Part shown: positions 18,401-30,025 of the stretch, in pieces
Numbering within the stretch: the stretch's first letter is position 1
Layout: every line of letters begins with the position of its first letter
Program-made: the position numbers and the translations under genes
Notes under the pieces: model-generated
Database searches by the model: none
Seen by the model: only the letters and a program-made list of their open reading frames with translations
Told to the model about the DNA's origin: nothing
Assembly: GCA_000961745.1 (NCBI GenBank)
Contig: LAEA01000053.1
Coordinates: forward strand, 1-51,476
Direction of reading: 5' to 3'
DNA length: 51,476 nt
DNA from: Rhodospirillaceae bacterium BRH_c57
GTDB lineage: Bacteria > Pseudomonadota > Alphaproteobacteria > Rhodospirillales > Rhodospirillaceae

Positions 18401-18617
18401 GCACTTCCATCCCATCCGCCGCTGCCTCGACCTGCATCCAGGTGGCGCGGGCGAGGATTTCGGGCAGCATGGACGGGCGCTCGGGATTGAGGTGCGTTGC
18501 GATGACGAACGCCATGGCCGGTTCGGCTGGCATCACCTTCAACAAGCCCTCAAGGGGCTCCAATCCGCCAGCGGAGGCACCGACCGCAACGATTGGGAAT
18601 GCTTCTGTGGCGGTCAT
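15468..18617 (-). CDS. CheB-CheR-PAS-HWE histidine kinase
   Basis: A 1049-residue cytoplasmic fusion. Residues 1-190 form a CheB methylesterase-like domain with the serine in VGASAGG, the histidine in ATHLNPE and the aspartate in GGGSDGT. A CheR methyltransferase domain follows at about 215-470 (VWVPGCATGEEVYS binds SAM). A heptad-repeat coiled coil of NEEL/TEEL units lies at about 645-725, then a PAS domain to about 850, and an HWE-type kinase core: phosphoacceptor in AELNHRVKNML, N box HELATNAIKHG and the WRE motif in FGWRETDGP. A response regulator follows at once. No other che operon genes are nearby, so it probably serves a signalling pathway distinct from core chemotaxis. Confidence 0.92.
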   Translation of the reverse strand: MTATEAFPIVAVGASAGGLEPLEGLLKVMPAEPAMAFVIATHLNPERPSMLPEILARATWMQVEAAADGMEVQPGHVYVLAPNTIVGLENGRLRVRPPDPGHRERNPIDILFGSLATDQGHRAVGIVLSGGGSDGTLGLKAIKEAGGVTMAQGIDHTAPRHPSMPSSAIATGTVDIVAPVENMAEHLVRIAVGSPLVAVPDDNKDDKAARALNATRKTICAILKKQTHHDFSGYKPSTFLRRVGRRMQVLHLRDIDDFVGVLRRDPDEVQALFRDLLINVTNFFRDTEAFDALETHIPRLLDGKGPDDAVRVWVPGCATGEEVYSIAMLMLEHTKARQDAPKVQIFATDIDESALSVARRGHYPAALVERVSPGRLERFFVRGEGAYTVSKDVRDMVIFSSHSLVRDPPFSRIDLVSCRNLLIYLGAELQDRVVPIFHYALRPGGLLFLGLAENVTQHPDLFAPCDKKNRIFRRLDRDLPTPPFPVYIAGSGLPQLDGRSAGPREGTRGLLRLVAEARVLERYAPAFVVVDADGDILHFSGRTGKYVEQPAGSPTRQLLSMARKGLRLDLGAVMAEVRHSQRPVTRSGLMVDVDDRVQVFDLTVEPFAAEGEGSLYLVIFTDIGVPVTADEAAAGRCLYGAPDGDTVHHLEQELHETRERLQSLIEEYETAIEELKSSNEELVSMNEELQSTTEELETAKEEQQSVNEELETVNLELHRKVSDLDRANDDMRNLFASIRIATVFLDRNLVIRSFTPDAASLFNVIPSDVGRPLSDIVHRLDYPTLKSDIIAVHTSGEPTERKVALLTEKGQPNRHYLARLRPYSAESGSTEGVVATFIDVTRLVEAEEHQRVLVAELNHRVKNMLSIVLALAAQTGASATSTAEFLQIFKGRIRAMARTFELLSREHWNDISLRELLRGALQPAVEDLESRISLDGPEVILCPKAGLSLGMVVHELATNAIKHGALSDPAGSVSITWSIGKDRLDFGWRETDGPAVHAAPEQGFGTRLIQGEVTSTLKGDCRVDFAENGVQVHLSIPVAGHVIRELGTD

Positions 18618-18728
18618 TGATGGTCCTGGGTCAACCGACGCTCGTCGTCATGCGCCCTAAAACCTTAACAACCCAACATCCGTGTGGCTACTAGTCCTTC
18701 GCATCACCGGGCGGAGCAGCCCGCCGCA

Positions 18729-18750
18729 CGCCTATCCAAAGGGATAGGCG
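18729..18750. terminator. Strong hairpin between the chemoreceptor and the CheB-CheR kinase
   Basis: CGCCTATCC-AAAG-GGATAGGCG is a perfect 9-bp stem with a 4-base loop. It lies 29 bases after the chemoreceptor stop codon on the minus strand. There is no T-run, so it is either a Rho-independent terminator of weak type or an mRNA 3'-end stabiliser. Confidence 0.45.
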
Positions 18751-18778
18751 GCGGCAGGCCGTTCGTATTCCCTCTTCC

Positions 18779-20110
18779 TCAGGCGGCGCGGATGCGGCGC
18801 AGGAACTCGTCCACCTTGGTGCGCAATTGTTCCGACTGGCGGGCCAGGTCGCCGGCCGCGCCCATGACATCCTGGGCGGCGTTGACGGTGCCCTTGGAGA
18901 TTTCCTCGGTGCCCTGGACGACGTTGCGGACCTCCCCGGCGTTGGACGACGCTTCCTTGACGGAGCGCGAAATCTCGGCCGTGGCGGCGCCCTGTTCCTC
19001 GACCGCGGCGGCGATGGAGGCCGACACATTGGACACCTCGGCGATGATCTCCGTGATGGACCGGATTTCCGTCACCGCACCGGCCACCGCGCCCCGGATG
19101 CTCTCGACCTTGGCGGTGATCTGGTTGGTGGCCTTGGCGGTTTGTCCGGCCAGGGTTTTGACCTCGTTGGCGACCACGGCAAAGCCCTTGCCGGCATTCC
19201 CGGCCCGCGCGGCCTCAATCGTCGCGTTGAGGGCCAGAAGATTGGTCTGGCTGGCGATGTCGGAGATCAGGCGCACCGTTTCGCCAATCTCGGCGGCGGC
19301 GCGTTGCAGCCCTTCAACGGTTGCCGCGCTGGCCCGCGCCTTGCTGTCGGCATCGCGCGCCACGGTGTTGGCATGGGCCACCTGACGCGAGATTTCGCTG
19401 ATGGAGGACGCCAGTTGTTCGGCCGCCGCCGCCACGCTTTCCACGTTACCCGACGCCTGTTCGGCCGCCGACAGCGCCGTGGCCGACTGCTGGCCGACCA
19501 TCTCGGCCGAGGCGTTCATGGCACCGGAGGTGGCCTCCAGTTCGGTCGCGGCGGACGACACCGTCTCCACCAAGCCGTGGACGTCCGTCTCGAATTGGAG
19601 GGCGTGGCCGTTCAGGGTTTCCCGCGCCTTGTCACGCTCCATCTCGAAGTACAGCGACAGCACGCTGTTGAGGTCGAGCATGATCGCCTTGTTCACCGCC
19701 TTCAAAAGGCGGGCCAGCACCTCGGGCTTCTTGCGGTAATGGGTGACCAGGATGTCAGTCACGGCATCCATGAAGAAGGCGTAACCGGCCATGTAGACGG
19801 TCGGCCGGATGTCGTGCACGATATGCGCTTGGCCGATGCGCCGCACGGCGGCCGTGTAGCTGTCATCCCAGCGGCCGGAGAACAGGTTCTCCATCCAGTG
19901 GATCTTCTGCGCCCGCCCGGCCCGCAGGATCATGTCTTCGCTGGGGAACCTCTCCCGCATCCCCGGCGTGGCGCGCACGAAGTCATAAAAACGCGGGATG
20001 ACCGCGTCGATGTGCTGACCGATCACCACGGCCGCCAGACGCAGATCGTCCCGCGTCACCTGATCGATCCGCAGCAGGCGGATGCGATCAGAATGCTCCT
20101 GATTACTCAT
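18779..20110 (-). CDS. Globin-coupled methyl-accepting chemotaxis protein (HemAT-like)
   Basis: A 443-residue soluble chemoreceptor with no transmembrane segment. Residues 1-160 form a sensor globin (protoglobin type); the [20 protein letters not shown] segment places the proximal heme ligand at H96. The C-terminal half is a standard methyl-accepting signalling domain with the highly conserved tip [20 protein letters not shown] and [14 protein letters not shown]. Such proteins sense O2 (aerotaxis) or other gases. It has no C-terminal NWETF-type CheR tether. Its neighbours are kinases with fused CheB-CheR domains rather than a che operon. Whether it steers flagella or an alternative pathway cannot be told here. 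Confidence 0.93.
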   Translation of the reverse strand: MSNQEHSDRIRLLRIDQVTRDDLRLAAVVIGQHIDAVIPRFYDFVRATPGMRERFPSEDMILRAGRAQKIHWMENLFSGRWDDSYTAAVRRIGQAHIVHDIRPTVYMAGYAFFMDAVTDILVTHYRKKPEVLARLLKAVNKAIMLDLNSVLSLYFEMERDKARETLNGHALQFETDVHGLVETVSSAATELEATSGAMNASAEMVGQQSATALSAAEQASGNVESVAAAAEQLASSISEISRQVAHANTVARDADSKARASAATVEGLQRAAAEIGETVRLISDIASQTNLLALNATIEAARAGNAGKGFAVVANEVKTLAGQTAKATNQITAKVESIRGAVAGAVTEIRSITEIIAEVSNVSASIAAAVEEQGAATAEISRSVKEASSNAGEVRNVVQGTEEISKGTVNAAQDVMGAAGDLARQSEQLRTKVDEFLRRIRAA

Positions 20111-20156
20111 GTCTTTGTCCTAGATGAACCGGGTTTCGCGGCAAACCGACACGCTG

Positions 20157-20876
20157 TCAGCCCGCAATTATTTCGGTAGCGGTATATCCAACCCCGTGCA
20201 CCGCGCGAACCGGCAGCGGCAGGCCGATTTCCTCCTCGACCTTGCGGCGCAGGCGACGCACGACGGCGTCCAGCTTGCGGAGGTCGCCGCTGTCTGCGGG
20301 GGCTTGTGCGCCCAGCAGGTCGGCGCGGCTGACCGGCAGCCCTGGCGCGGCAACCAGATGACCGAGAAAATCATGTTCGGCGGCGGTCAGGGCCACAAAC
20401 TGGCCGTTCGGCCCGACCAGTTCCCACCCCAGCCGACGCAGGCGCCATTCTCCGGTACAGTCCTCGACGGACGGACCTTGAGCCGCAGGCGGCGGGAGCG
20501 CGGCAGAGGCGTCGCGCTTGGTCCGCCGACAGACGCTCTCCACGGTGGCGACCAGTTCCTGAAGATCGACCGGCTTGACCATGTAGGCATCGGCGCCGGT
20601 TCTCAGGCCATGCACACGGTCTTCCAGGGCGGCACGGGACGTGACCATGACGACCCCCAGCCCATCGCGGGTCCCGAGACGACGGGCAATCCGAAAGCCG
20701 TCCTCACCGGGAAGATTGACGTCGAGAACCACGGCGTCGCAGGCATGGACCAGCAAATGATCGTCCAGTTCCTCGGCGCTCCCCATGCCGCGGGCAACCA
20801 TGCCCGACAGTGCCAGAAATTCGCAGATTTCCTCGCGCAGATCGGTTTCATCTTCAACAACAGCAACGCTGAGCAT
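20157..20876 (-). CDS. OmpR-type response regulator
   Basis: A DNA-binding regulator of about 239 residues. The receiver has VVEDETD, phosphoacceptor in AVVLDVNLPGEDG, VMVTSR and the lysine in YMVKPVD. A linker of about 15 residues leads into a winged-helix domain (FVALTAAEHDFLGHLV and VDAVVRRLRRKVEE-like helices, ending HGVGYTATE). ATG 20876 is preferred because GGGGGGCAA precedes it and the receiver starts there; the frame is open to 20915. It is divergent from the membrane kinase at 21093 across 216 bases, the usual layout of a cognate pair. Confidence 0.9.
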   Translation of the reverse strand: MLSVAVVEDETDLREEICEFLALSGMVARGMGSAEELDDHLLVHACDAVVLDVNLPGEDGFRIARRLGTRDGLGVVMVTSRAALEDRVHGLRTGADAYMVKPVDLQELVATVESVCRRTKRDASAALPPPAAQGPSVEDCTGEWRLRRLGWELVGPNGQFVALTAAEHDFLGHLVAAPGLPVSRADLLGAQAPADSGDLRKLDAVVRRLRRKVEEEIGLPLPVRAVHGVGYTATEIIAG

Positions 20877-21092
20877 TTGCCCCCCAGACGAATATGCCTC
20901 ACCGATGGCGTACACCCGGTGGGCGCCGACAAGCCACCCTCAAGAAAAGACCAGATCTGCCCAATTCTGCTTCACGAGAGGGGCACACAGGGCTTTGTTG
21001 ATGCCGCCCACCGGCCACAGGTGTATCAAAGGCGGTACGCTTGCATGATCGGCGCAGATCACTGCATTCTCTAAAATAGCGGTCCGAAAAGA

Positions 21093-22814
21093 ATGCCCAC
21101 GACACCCTCTAGCCGCCCCATTTTCCTGTTTGCCGCGACTTATGTCTCTGTAGTGCTCCTGTTGATAGGCCTTGCAAGCTGGAAGGACATGCTGCACCTG
21201 CACGAGATGAAGCTGGCCGAGGCATCGCGTCTGGCCGTCCTCATGGTCGAGCGGTTCGACCGCAGCGCAACCTCTGCGGACATCATCCTGCGCCATGTCC
21301 AGGCCGACGCAGAAGAGTCCCTCGCACGGACCGGGCGCCTGGATCAACTTCCGTGGGAAGACTTTCACGAGGCGGCCCAGGCCCTGCCCGATCCCGGCTC
21401 GCTGTGGATGATCGACGCCAACGGACAGTTGCGGATGACCTCCACGGAACGCGAAACCCCGACGCACAACTTCAGTGACCGCGAATACTTCCCGCATCAC
21501 CAGGGCGGCACCGAAAGCTATCTTAGCAGTGCCGTCAAAGGCCGCATCACCTCGCAGTACCACTGGCTGGTCAGCCGACGCCTCAACACACCGGACGGCC
21601 GGTTCGCCGGCGTCGTGCTGGCGGCCATGGAGGACACCGGCCTGCAAGGCATTCATCGGGCCGTGGACCTTGGCCCCGGCGCGGTGCTCAGTGTGCGCCG
21701 CATCGACGGCAACCTGGTCATGCGCCAGCCCATGAACGATGCCCTGCTCGGCCGCCCGACCCCCGCCAGTCCGGAGTTCGACGCCATCGTCATGTCCCCC
21801 GAAACGGCGGGCTGGCGCGAGGGACCGGCATTGTTCACGGATGACGAGGCCCCGGTTCTCCAGGCGTGGCACAAGACAGCGCATCATGCGATGGTCGCCT
21901 CCGTCCTGGTGCCGGTGGACGTCCTGTGGCAGTTGTGGCGTCCGGAAGCGATGGCCTATGGCGCCATGTTCCTGGCTTCGCTGGTGCCGCTGTTCTTTGT
22001 CGTCCGCCTGGGCGTGCGGTCGATGGGCGCCGAGGCCAAAGTGCGGACCTCGCTCGAACAACTTAACGACCATCAACAGCAGCTTTTGCGTGACCAGCAA
22101 ACCGTCGCCCTGCGGCAACGCATGTTCCTGGACACGGTGTCACACGAATTCCGCACGCCGCTCGCCATCATCGACAGCACGGTGCAGGTCCTGGCCCGCC
22201 TGGGCGCGAACGGAGGGTCTGCTCCGGCTGCCGCCAAGCTGGAAAAGATCCAGCGTGCCACCCGGAGACTCAACGCCCTGATCGAAACGTGTTTGGCGGA
22301 AGACAGGCTGGAGGGTGCGGCCAACGCCTTGCAACTGGCGCCGACGAACCTTGCGGCGCTGGTGCACGGGGTTGCCTACGACTGGCCCCGCGTCGTGGTG
22401 CGGGACGATGCGGCGACACCGGACAAGGCGCGTCGCGTGCCCGTCGATGCTCCGTTGTTGGGCATCGCGGTGCGCAACATCGTCGAAAATGCCGTCAAGT
22501 ACTCCCTGCCGGACACGCCGGTGGACGTTACCATCGCGCACGATGCCGACGCCGCGATCATCACGGTAAGCAACCAGGGACCGGGCATTGCCTCACAGGA
22601 TCTGCCTCACATCTACGAGAAGTACTTCCGCGGCCACAAGTCGCTTGAGAACACGGCGGGTCTGGGGCTGGGCCTGAGCATCGCCAGGACCATCATTGAA
22701 CAGCACGGCGGCCGGATCGAGGTGGTCAGCGTTCCAGACCACATGACGACCTTCACGATCCATCTTAAAAGACCCGCCACAAAGCCGTTTTCGCTCAATT
22801 ATTCTTCAAAATAA
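21093..22814 (+). CDS. Membrane histidine kinase with Cache-type sensor
   Basis: A 573-residue sensor kinase. A transmembrane helix at about 9-29 is followed by a periplasmic PDC/Cache-like domain (with FSDREYFPHH and GRFAGVVLAAM), and a second helix at about 285-308. A short coiled linker leads to HisKA (phosphoacceptor in VSHEFRTPLA) and a HATPase domain with N box NIVENAVKYS, G1 NQGPGI and G2 GLGLGLSIA. It probably phosphorylates the divergent OmpR-type regulator at 20157-20876. The ligand is unknown; Cache domains of this kind commonly bind small organic acids or amino acids. Confidence 0.9.
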   Translation: MPTTPSSRPIFLFAATYVSVVLLLIGLASWKDMLHLHEMKLAEASRLAVLMVERFDRSATSADIILRHVQADAEESLARTGRLDQLPWEDFHEAAQALPDPGSLWMIDANGQLRMTSTERETPTHNFSDREYFPHHQGGTESYLSSAVKGRITSQYHWLVSRRLNTPDGRFAGVVLAAMEDTGLQGIHRAVDLGPGAVLSVRRIDGNLVMRQPMNDALLGRPTPASPEFDAIVMSPETAGWREGPALFTDDEAPVLQAWHKTAHHAMVASVLVPVDVLWQLWRPEAMAYGAMFLASLVPLFFVVRLGVRSMGAEAKVRTSLEQLNDHQQQLLRDQQTVALRQRMFLDTVSHEFRTPLAIIDSTVQVLARLGANGGSAPAAAKLEKIQRATRRLNALIETCLAEDRLEGAANALQLAPTNLAALVHGVAYDWPRVVVRDDAATPDKARRVPVDAPLLGIAVRNIVENAVKYSLPDTPVDVTIAHDADAAIITVSNQGPGIASQDLPHIYEKYFRGHKSLENTAGLGLGLSIARTIIEQHGGRIEVVSVPDHMTTFTIHLKRPATKPFSLNYSSK

Positions 22815-22820
22815 AAATAT

Positions 22821-22851
22821 ACCCCAGAGTGGGCAAACGCCCTCCTGGGGT
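22821..22851 (+). terminator. Rho-independent terminator after the Cache kinase
   Basis: ACCCCAG (22821-22827) pairs with CTGGGGT (22845-22851), with an inner GGGC-AAAC-GCCC stem, followed by GCTTTTATG. It begins seven bases after the kinase stop codon. A-rich DNA on its left means it could also act on transcripts from the other strand. It rules out the far-upstream GTG start that the next reading frame would allow. Confidence 0.75.
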
Positions 22852-22978
22852 GCTTTTATGCGCAAGACCCAGGCGATTCAAAACTAATGGCAGCGCAATC
22901 ATTCACCATTATGATACTTCTTCGGGCAGCATGGGTATCAAGCTTCCCCGTCATGGGGGGGGGGCGACTGGGGGACTG

Positions 22979-26365
<3,387 letters not shown>

Positions 26366-26468
26366 CCTCCTGGGGCTGGCAAGGGCGACTGCGGTCACGT
26401 CATCGGCCCGACGGTCTTGTCGGACTCCGCTATCCATTCCGTGACCACACATGCGCTGACGGGACCGC
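26366..26468. terminator. Convergent intergenic with nested inverted repeats
   Basis: This gap separates the CheB-CheR kinase (plus) from the P-type ATPase (minus). GGTCACG (26393-26399) pairs with CGTGACC (26440-26446), and within it CCGAC (26408-26412) pairs with GTCGG (26419-26423). There is no T-run on either side, so a bidirectional terminator is possible but weakly supported. Confidence 0.35.
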
Positions 26469-28559
26469 CTACCCGCCACCACGCCGCCGCAGGGCATTCA
26501 GAAGAATGCCGATCGTGGTCCCATTGTGCAGCACCGCCGTAGCGACGGGGGACAGCAGCCCTAGCGCCGCCGCTCCCAGGATGGCCGTGTTCAGCCCCAC
26601 GGTCAGGCGATAGTTGGTATCGATGCGCGCCATCACCCTGTTGGCGGCATCCTTGGCGTCGGCCACCCGTTCGACATCGTCCTCCAAAAGGGCGACATCG
26701 GCGGTAAGGCGGGCGATGTCGGCCCCCTGCTGCATGGCAATCCCCACATGGGCGCCCGCCAGCGCCGGAGCGTCGTTGATGCCGTCGCCCACAAAGGCGA
26801 TTTTTGCGCCCTTGGCGGCCAGTTGTTCGATGATCCGGGCCTTGTCCTGCGGCATCAACTCGGCGTGAAATCCGTCCAGCCCAAGCTCTTGGGCGAGTTC
26901 TGCGGCGCGGTCGTAATGGTCGCCGGTGAGCAGCAGCAGGGTCTTGACCCCAGCCCGACGCAGCCGTCCGATGGTGCGGGCGCTGCTTTCCCGGATACTG
27001 TCCTTGAGGGCGATCAAACCCAGCAAACGCCCCCCGAAACCGATGAACAGCACCGTCTTTCCATCCCGGTAAAGGTGATCGATGCTGGCGCGATGGGCTG
27101 AAATATCGATCCCCTCGTCTTCTTCGATGAAGTGCCTGGACCCCACCACGATCCGCTGTCCATCGACCGTGCTGACCACCCCATGGGCCACAATGAATTG
27201 AACTTCCTGGTGGTCGAAGTGGCGATAGTGGGTGGACTGTGCCGCCGCCACCACCGCCAGGGCCAGCGGATGAAAGTAATGCTCCTCGACCGAGGCGGCC
27301 AGACAGATCAGGTCTTCGGGCGTGTACTGGGCATCGAACGTCACGGCATCGGTGACGTCCAAACGGCCGGTGGTCAACGTCCCGGTCTTGTCGAAGATGA
27401 CCGTATCGGCCTCGGCCAGACGTTCCAGCGCGGTGGCGCCCTTGACCAGAATGCCCCCCCGGCCCGCAGCATACATCGCCGACTTGAACGCAACCGGCGT
27501 GGCGAGCTTGAGCGCGCAGGAATAATCCGCCTGGAGAACCGAGGCGGCTCGCCGCCAGTCGCCCGACACTACATAGGACACCCCGGCCAGCCCAAGAACC
27601 GAGGGCACCAGGCGATCAGCCAAGCGGGCCGCGTCAAGCTGCGCGGCACTCTTGGCAAGAAGGGACTGTTCCACGTAATCGGCAATGCGGGCCGCTGCGG
27701 TGCCGCCCCCGACCCGTTCCGCATAAACGGTCAACCGGCCCTCTTCAATCAAGGTTCCCGACAGGACGGTCGCCCCGCGCCCCTTGACCACCGGGGCGCT
27801 TTCGCCCGTCATGGCCGCTTCGTTGACCGTGGCCTCGCCGGCCAGAACCGTGCCATCGACGGGAACCACCGATCCGGCCCCAACCACCACCGAATCACCG
27901 ACCGCAACGTCGGTGATCGCAACCTGGACTTCCTGGCCGTCTTTCAGCAGCCACACATGATCGCTCGACGGCCGCAGCAAGTGCTTGAGCATGGCGTCAG
28001 ACTGCCGGGCAATGGAGGTTTCCAAATACTCCCCCAGACTCAGCATGAAAGTGGTGGTGTTGGCGGCGGTCGTATCCGACCGCGCCAATGAAATGGCCAC
28101 GGCGGCACCTTCCAGAACATGCGACGAGACGCCCTTGGTCCGAAAGTCCCCCATGGCATGTTTCAACAGGGGAAGCGCCCCGCTCACCGCCACCGCAAGC
28201 CGCAGGGGCGGAGGCAGGAATCGACTGCCCAAAAGGACAGCGATGCTGGAGAGCACCGCCCCTTTGCCGTCGTCTTCGGCCGGGCGGCCCGGTTCCCGGA
28301 CTAGCGGGGCGCGCAGCTCCGCCACAGCCCTCCGAAGGCCTTCGGCATCGGTGAAAGGATCGTGGATGACGATCAGCGCCCCCGCCCCCACTCCCCCCGC
28401 ACGCGGATTTATCCGAACCTGCGTCACACCGGGAAGGTCCCCGACGGCACGTTCAAGGGCGGCTCGATCAAGCACTCCCCCGACTGGATGGCGATAACGC
28501 AGGCGCACCCGCCCCGGCAGGCGGTGGGCGATCTCCACCCTGGACAGCCAAGCAGCCAT
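26469..28559 (-). CDS. FezB-like P1B-type ATPase (ferrosome-type iron ATPase)
   Basis: A 696-residue metal-transporting P-type ATPase. The catalytic motifs are intact: MTGES, IFDKTGTLTTG, the P1B histidine-proline pair in HYFHPLA, and VGDGINDAPAL. The N-terminal HMA-like domain has no CxxC and instead reads HRLPGRVRLRY, an RxxG-type motif. The membrane metal site reads SCALKLATP instead of CPC. Both traits fit the P1B-6 group that contains FezB, the ATPase needed for ferrosome iron granules; this assignment is from family knowledge, not from a search. It is the last gene of a nine-gene run led by feoAB and starts two bases after the previous stop. Export of another metal is the main alternative. 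Confidence 0.8.
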   Translation of the reverse strand: MAAWLSRVEIAHRLPGRVRLRYRHPVGGVLDRAALERAVGDLPGVTQVRINPRAGGVGAGALIVIHDPFTDAEGLRRAVAELRAPLVREPGRPAEDDGKGAVLSSIAVLLGSRFLPPPLRLAVAVSGALPLLKHAMGDFRTKGVSSHVLEGAAVAISLARSDTTAANTTTFMLSLGEYLETSIARQSDAMLKHLLRPSSDHVWLLKDGQEVQVAITDVAVGDSVVVGAGSVVPVDGTVLAGEATVNEAAMTGESAPVVKGRGATVLSGTLIEEGRLTVYAERVGGGTAAARIADYVEQSLLAKSAAQLDAARLADRLVPSVLGLAGVSYVVSGDWRRAASVLQADYSCALKLATPVAFKSAMYAAGRGGILVKGATALERLAEADTVIFDKTGTLTTGRLDVTDAVTFDAQYTPEDLICLAASVEEHYFHPLALAVVAAAQSTHYRHFDHQEVQFIVAHGVVSTVDGQRIVVGSRHFIEEDEGIDISAHRASIDHLYRDGKTVLFIGFGGRLLGLIALKDSIRESSARTIGRLRRAGVKTLLLLTGDHYDRAAELAQELGLDGFHAELMPQDKARIIEQLAAKGAKIAFVGDGINDAPALAGAHVGIAMQQGADIARLTADVALLEDDVERVADAKDAANRVMARIDTNYRLTVGLNTAILGAAALGLLSPVATAVLHNGTTIGILLNALRRRGGG

Positions 28560-28561
28560 TC

Positions 28562-28897
28562 TTACACGTCGCTGCCGTGTTCGGCCGCCATCTCTGCCTG
28601 AATATCGGCCGCCTGCTCCTTCAATTCCTCAATATTGCCGAGAAGGCCCGTGTACAGCTTGATGCCCGATGTCATCAACTTGCCGCGCAGGTCCTCGTCT
28701 GACAGGACATATGCAGCGGCGACACCGACGGCGGCGCCCAATAGGAACTGCTCGGTGCGCCCCTTGGGCAAGGCGCGGGACAGAGTACCGAACAGGCCGG
28801 GGCCTGCGGCCGTGCCGTTGCGCCATCCTCCGTTACCATTCCAGCCCCCGGCCTGCTGTTCCAGGCGACGCATTTTCTTTCGCAGCTTTTTACTCAT
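28562..28897 (-). CDS. Small basic protein with one hydrophobic segment, fez cluster
   Basis: A 111-residue protein with a lysine/arginine-rich N-terminus (MSKKLRKKMRRLEQQ), a glycine- and asparagine-rich stretch, one hydrophobic segment at about 50-68 (FLLGAAVGVAAAYVLSDE) with small-residue spacing, and an acidic helical C-terminus. The pattern recalls YtxH-like membrane-anchored proteins found beside P1B-type ATPases. The ATG at 28897 lies inside the end of the upstream gene and overlaps it by eight bases, indicating translational coupling. Function is unknown; it may be a structural or membrane-associated component of the iron compartment. Confidence 0.75.
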   Translation of the reverse strand: MSKKLRKKMRRLEQQAGGWNGNGGWRNGTAAGPGLFGTLSRALPKGRTEQFLLGAAVGVAAAYVLSDEDLRGKLMTSGIKLYTGLLGNIEELKEQAADIQAEMAAEHGSDV

Positions 28898-29237
28898 CTT
28901 CTTGGCCAAGACCGTTCTCCTTATCTTCAGCGTGAGTGAGGGGTTGCGGAGACGCGAGCAGGTGTTCGGTGACGAGAATGCCCGCCGCACCCGCCACGAC
29001 GCCCATGGCAGCCGTGCCATAGTCCCGCCGCAGGATCGCCGATGCCGCGACGGACCCCGAAGCCAGGGCCAAACCGCCCTGCACCGCATGGCGCAGAACA
29101 CGGCGGCCACGTACTCCTGCCCCCCCGCGTTCCTTTTGCACCGCCGTCAACAACGCCGTCGCCACGAACCCGCGCAAAAAGAGGTCGGCGGCCCCGGCAA
29201 CCGCACCGGCCCGCCTGCGCCGTGCCGCCCACTTCAC
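28890..29237 (-). CDS. Small hydrophobic membrane protein, fez cluster
   Basis: A 115-residue protein with an arginine-rich start (MKWAARRRRAG), two or three hydrophobic segments (about 15-32, 50-68 and 75-92) rich in A, G and V, and an acidic tail ending KENGLGQEDE. I do not recognise a family. The start is a GTG whose last two bases lie in the TGA stop of the upstream gene. Small alanine/glycine-rich membrane proteins are typical partners of organelle-forming ATPases, so a role in the ferrosome membrane is a reasonable guess only. Confidence 0.72.
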   Translation of the reverse strand: MKWAARRRRAGAVAGAADLFLRGFVATALLTAVQKERGGAGVRGRRVLRHAVQGGLALASGSVAASAILRRDYGTAAMGVVAGAAGILVTEHLLASPQPLTHAEDKENGLGQEDE

Positions 29238-29653
29238 GAGACGGCTCCCTCATCTGGACCGGAAGCGGGCGGTGTGTCAGACGTCGGCTTCTTTGGCCGC
29301 CTGCGCCTTGTCGCTGGTTTCTTCGGAGAATCCTCGGGAGTGCCGATGTCCGGAGCGGCGGCATCCTCGGCGGACTCCAGGACCGTGATGTCTGGAGAGG
29401 TCAGCTTGTCGCGCAAGGCTGCTGAAGATTTCTCCAGGCTTTCCAGGCCAGACACGGTGGTTCGACGAAGATCGTCGCGCGCCTTGCTGAATCCCTGGCG
29501 GGTCCGCTCGGCCAAGGGGGAGTCAGCCAGGGGAGCGGTGGCGAAATCCGCGCTGCCATCGCCCCCCCGAACCGGGTTTTTCGCGGCTTTCAGCAGGCGA
29601 ACGCCGAGAACCCCCGCCACCAGGCCCGAGGCAAAGGTCAACAAAGGAAACAT
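29234..29653 (-). CDS. Membrane-anchored low-complexity protein, fez cluster
   Basis: A 139-residue protein with a single N-terminal hydrophobic segment (FPLLTFASGLVAGVLGV), an amphipathic middle (about 45-85) and a charged, proline-rich C-terminus with the basic run TRRRRPKKP. It is probably anchored by its N-terminus with a disordered cytoplasmic tail. No known domain was recognised. ATG 29653 is preferred because GGAGGGACC precedes it; the frame is open to 29746 but that part overlaps the upstream gene. The GTGA overlap with the next gene shows it belongs to the same operon. Confidence 0.72.
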   Translation of the reverse strand: MFPLLTFASGLVAGVLGVRLLKAAKNPVRGGDGSADFATAPLADSPLAERTRQGFSKARDDLRRTTVSGLESLEKSSAALRDKLTSPDITVLESAEDAAAPDIGTPEDSPKKPATRRRRPKKPTSDTPPASGPDEGAVS

Positions 29654-29678
29654 GGTCCGGTCCCTCCAGTAAAACGCA

Positions 29679-30020
29679 TCATGCGAAGGTTGCTCCAGCG
29701 GCCAGGGCCTCCAGAAGGCTGTCAGCGGCCGGAGATCGGGTTCCACTGACCAGATCCGGCCACGCTGACGGCGCGATCAGGGCGGTGTCGTATTCCACCA
29801 GGCAGGACTGCGCCAAGATGTTGATGGCGACCGACCGGATACCCGGCACGTCATTGACCGCGCGGGCAAACAGCTTGGCCTGCTCAATCAAGGACGTGGA
29901 TATCGCGGCGGATCCCTTCGTCAGCTTCAAGCGAACCCGGCCTGGGATATGGTGGGCGATCTGAAGGCGGGTGGCGAACTGGGCCAGAAGGACTTCAGAA
30001 TGCGGATGGTTGAGCGTCAT
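29679..30020 (-). CDS. HMA-like protein with IPGR motif, fez cluster (FezC-like)
   Basis: A 113-residue soluble protein. Its N-terminal half reads ATRLQIAHHIPGRVRLKL and then folds like an HMA domain (VPGIRSVAINILAQSCLVEY), without the CxxC metal site. The same xPGRxR signature begins the ATPase and the neighbouring 159-residue protein. HMA-like proteins of this type (FezC) are reported in ferrosome clusters. It starts five bases after the upstream stop. The role may be iron handover to the ATPase, but that is inferred. Confidence 0.75.
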   Translation of the reverse strand: MTLNHPHSEVLLAQFATRLQIAHHIPGRVRLKLTKGSAAISTSLIEQAKLFARAVNDVPGIRSVAINILAQSCLVEYDTALIAPSAWPDLVSGTRSPAADSLLEALAAGATFA

Positions 30021-30025
30021 TGTTG

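Noticed and set aside
22829-22978. Upstream GTG start for the second CheB-CheR kinase
   Set aside because: That start falls inside the terminator hairpin, and ATG 22979 has a better ribosome-binding site.
26469-28559. Copper or zinc exporter for the P-type ATPase
   Set aside because: Neither an N-terminal CxxC nor a membrane CPC motif is present, and the neighbours are iron genes.
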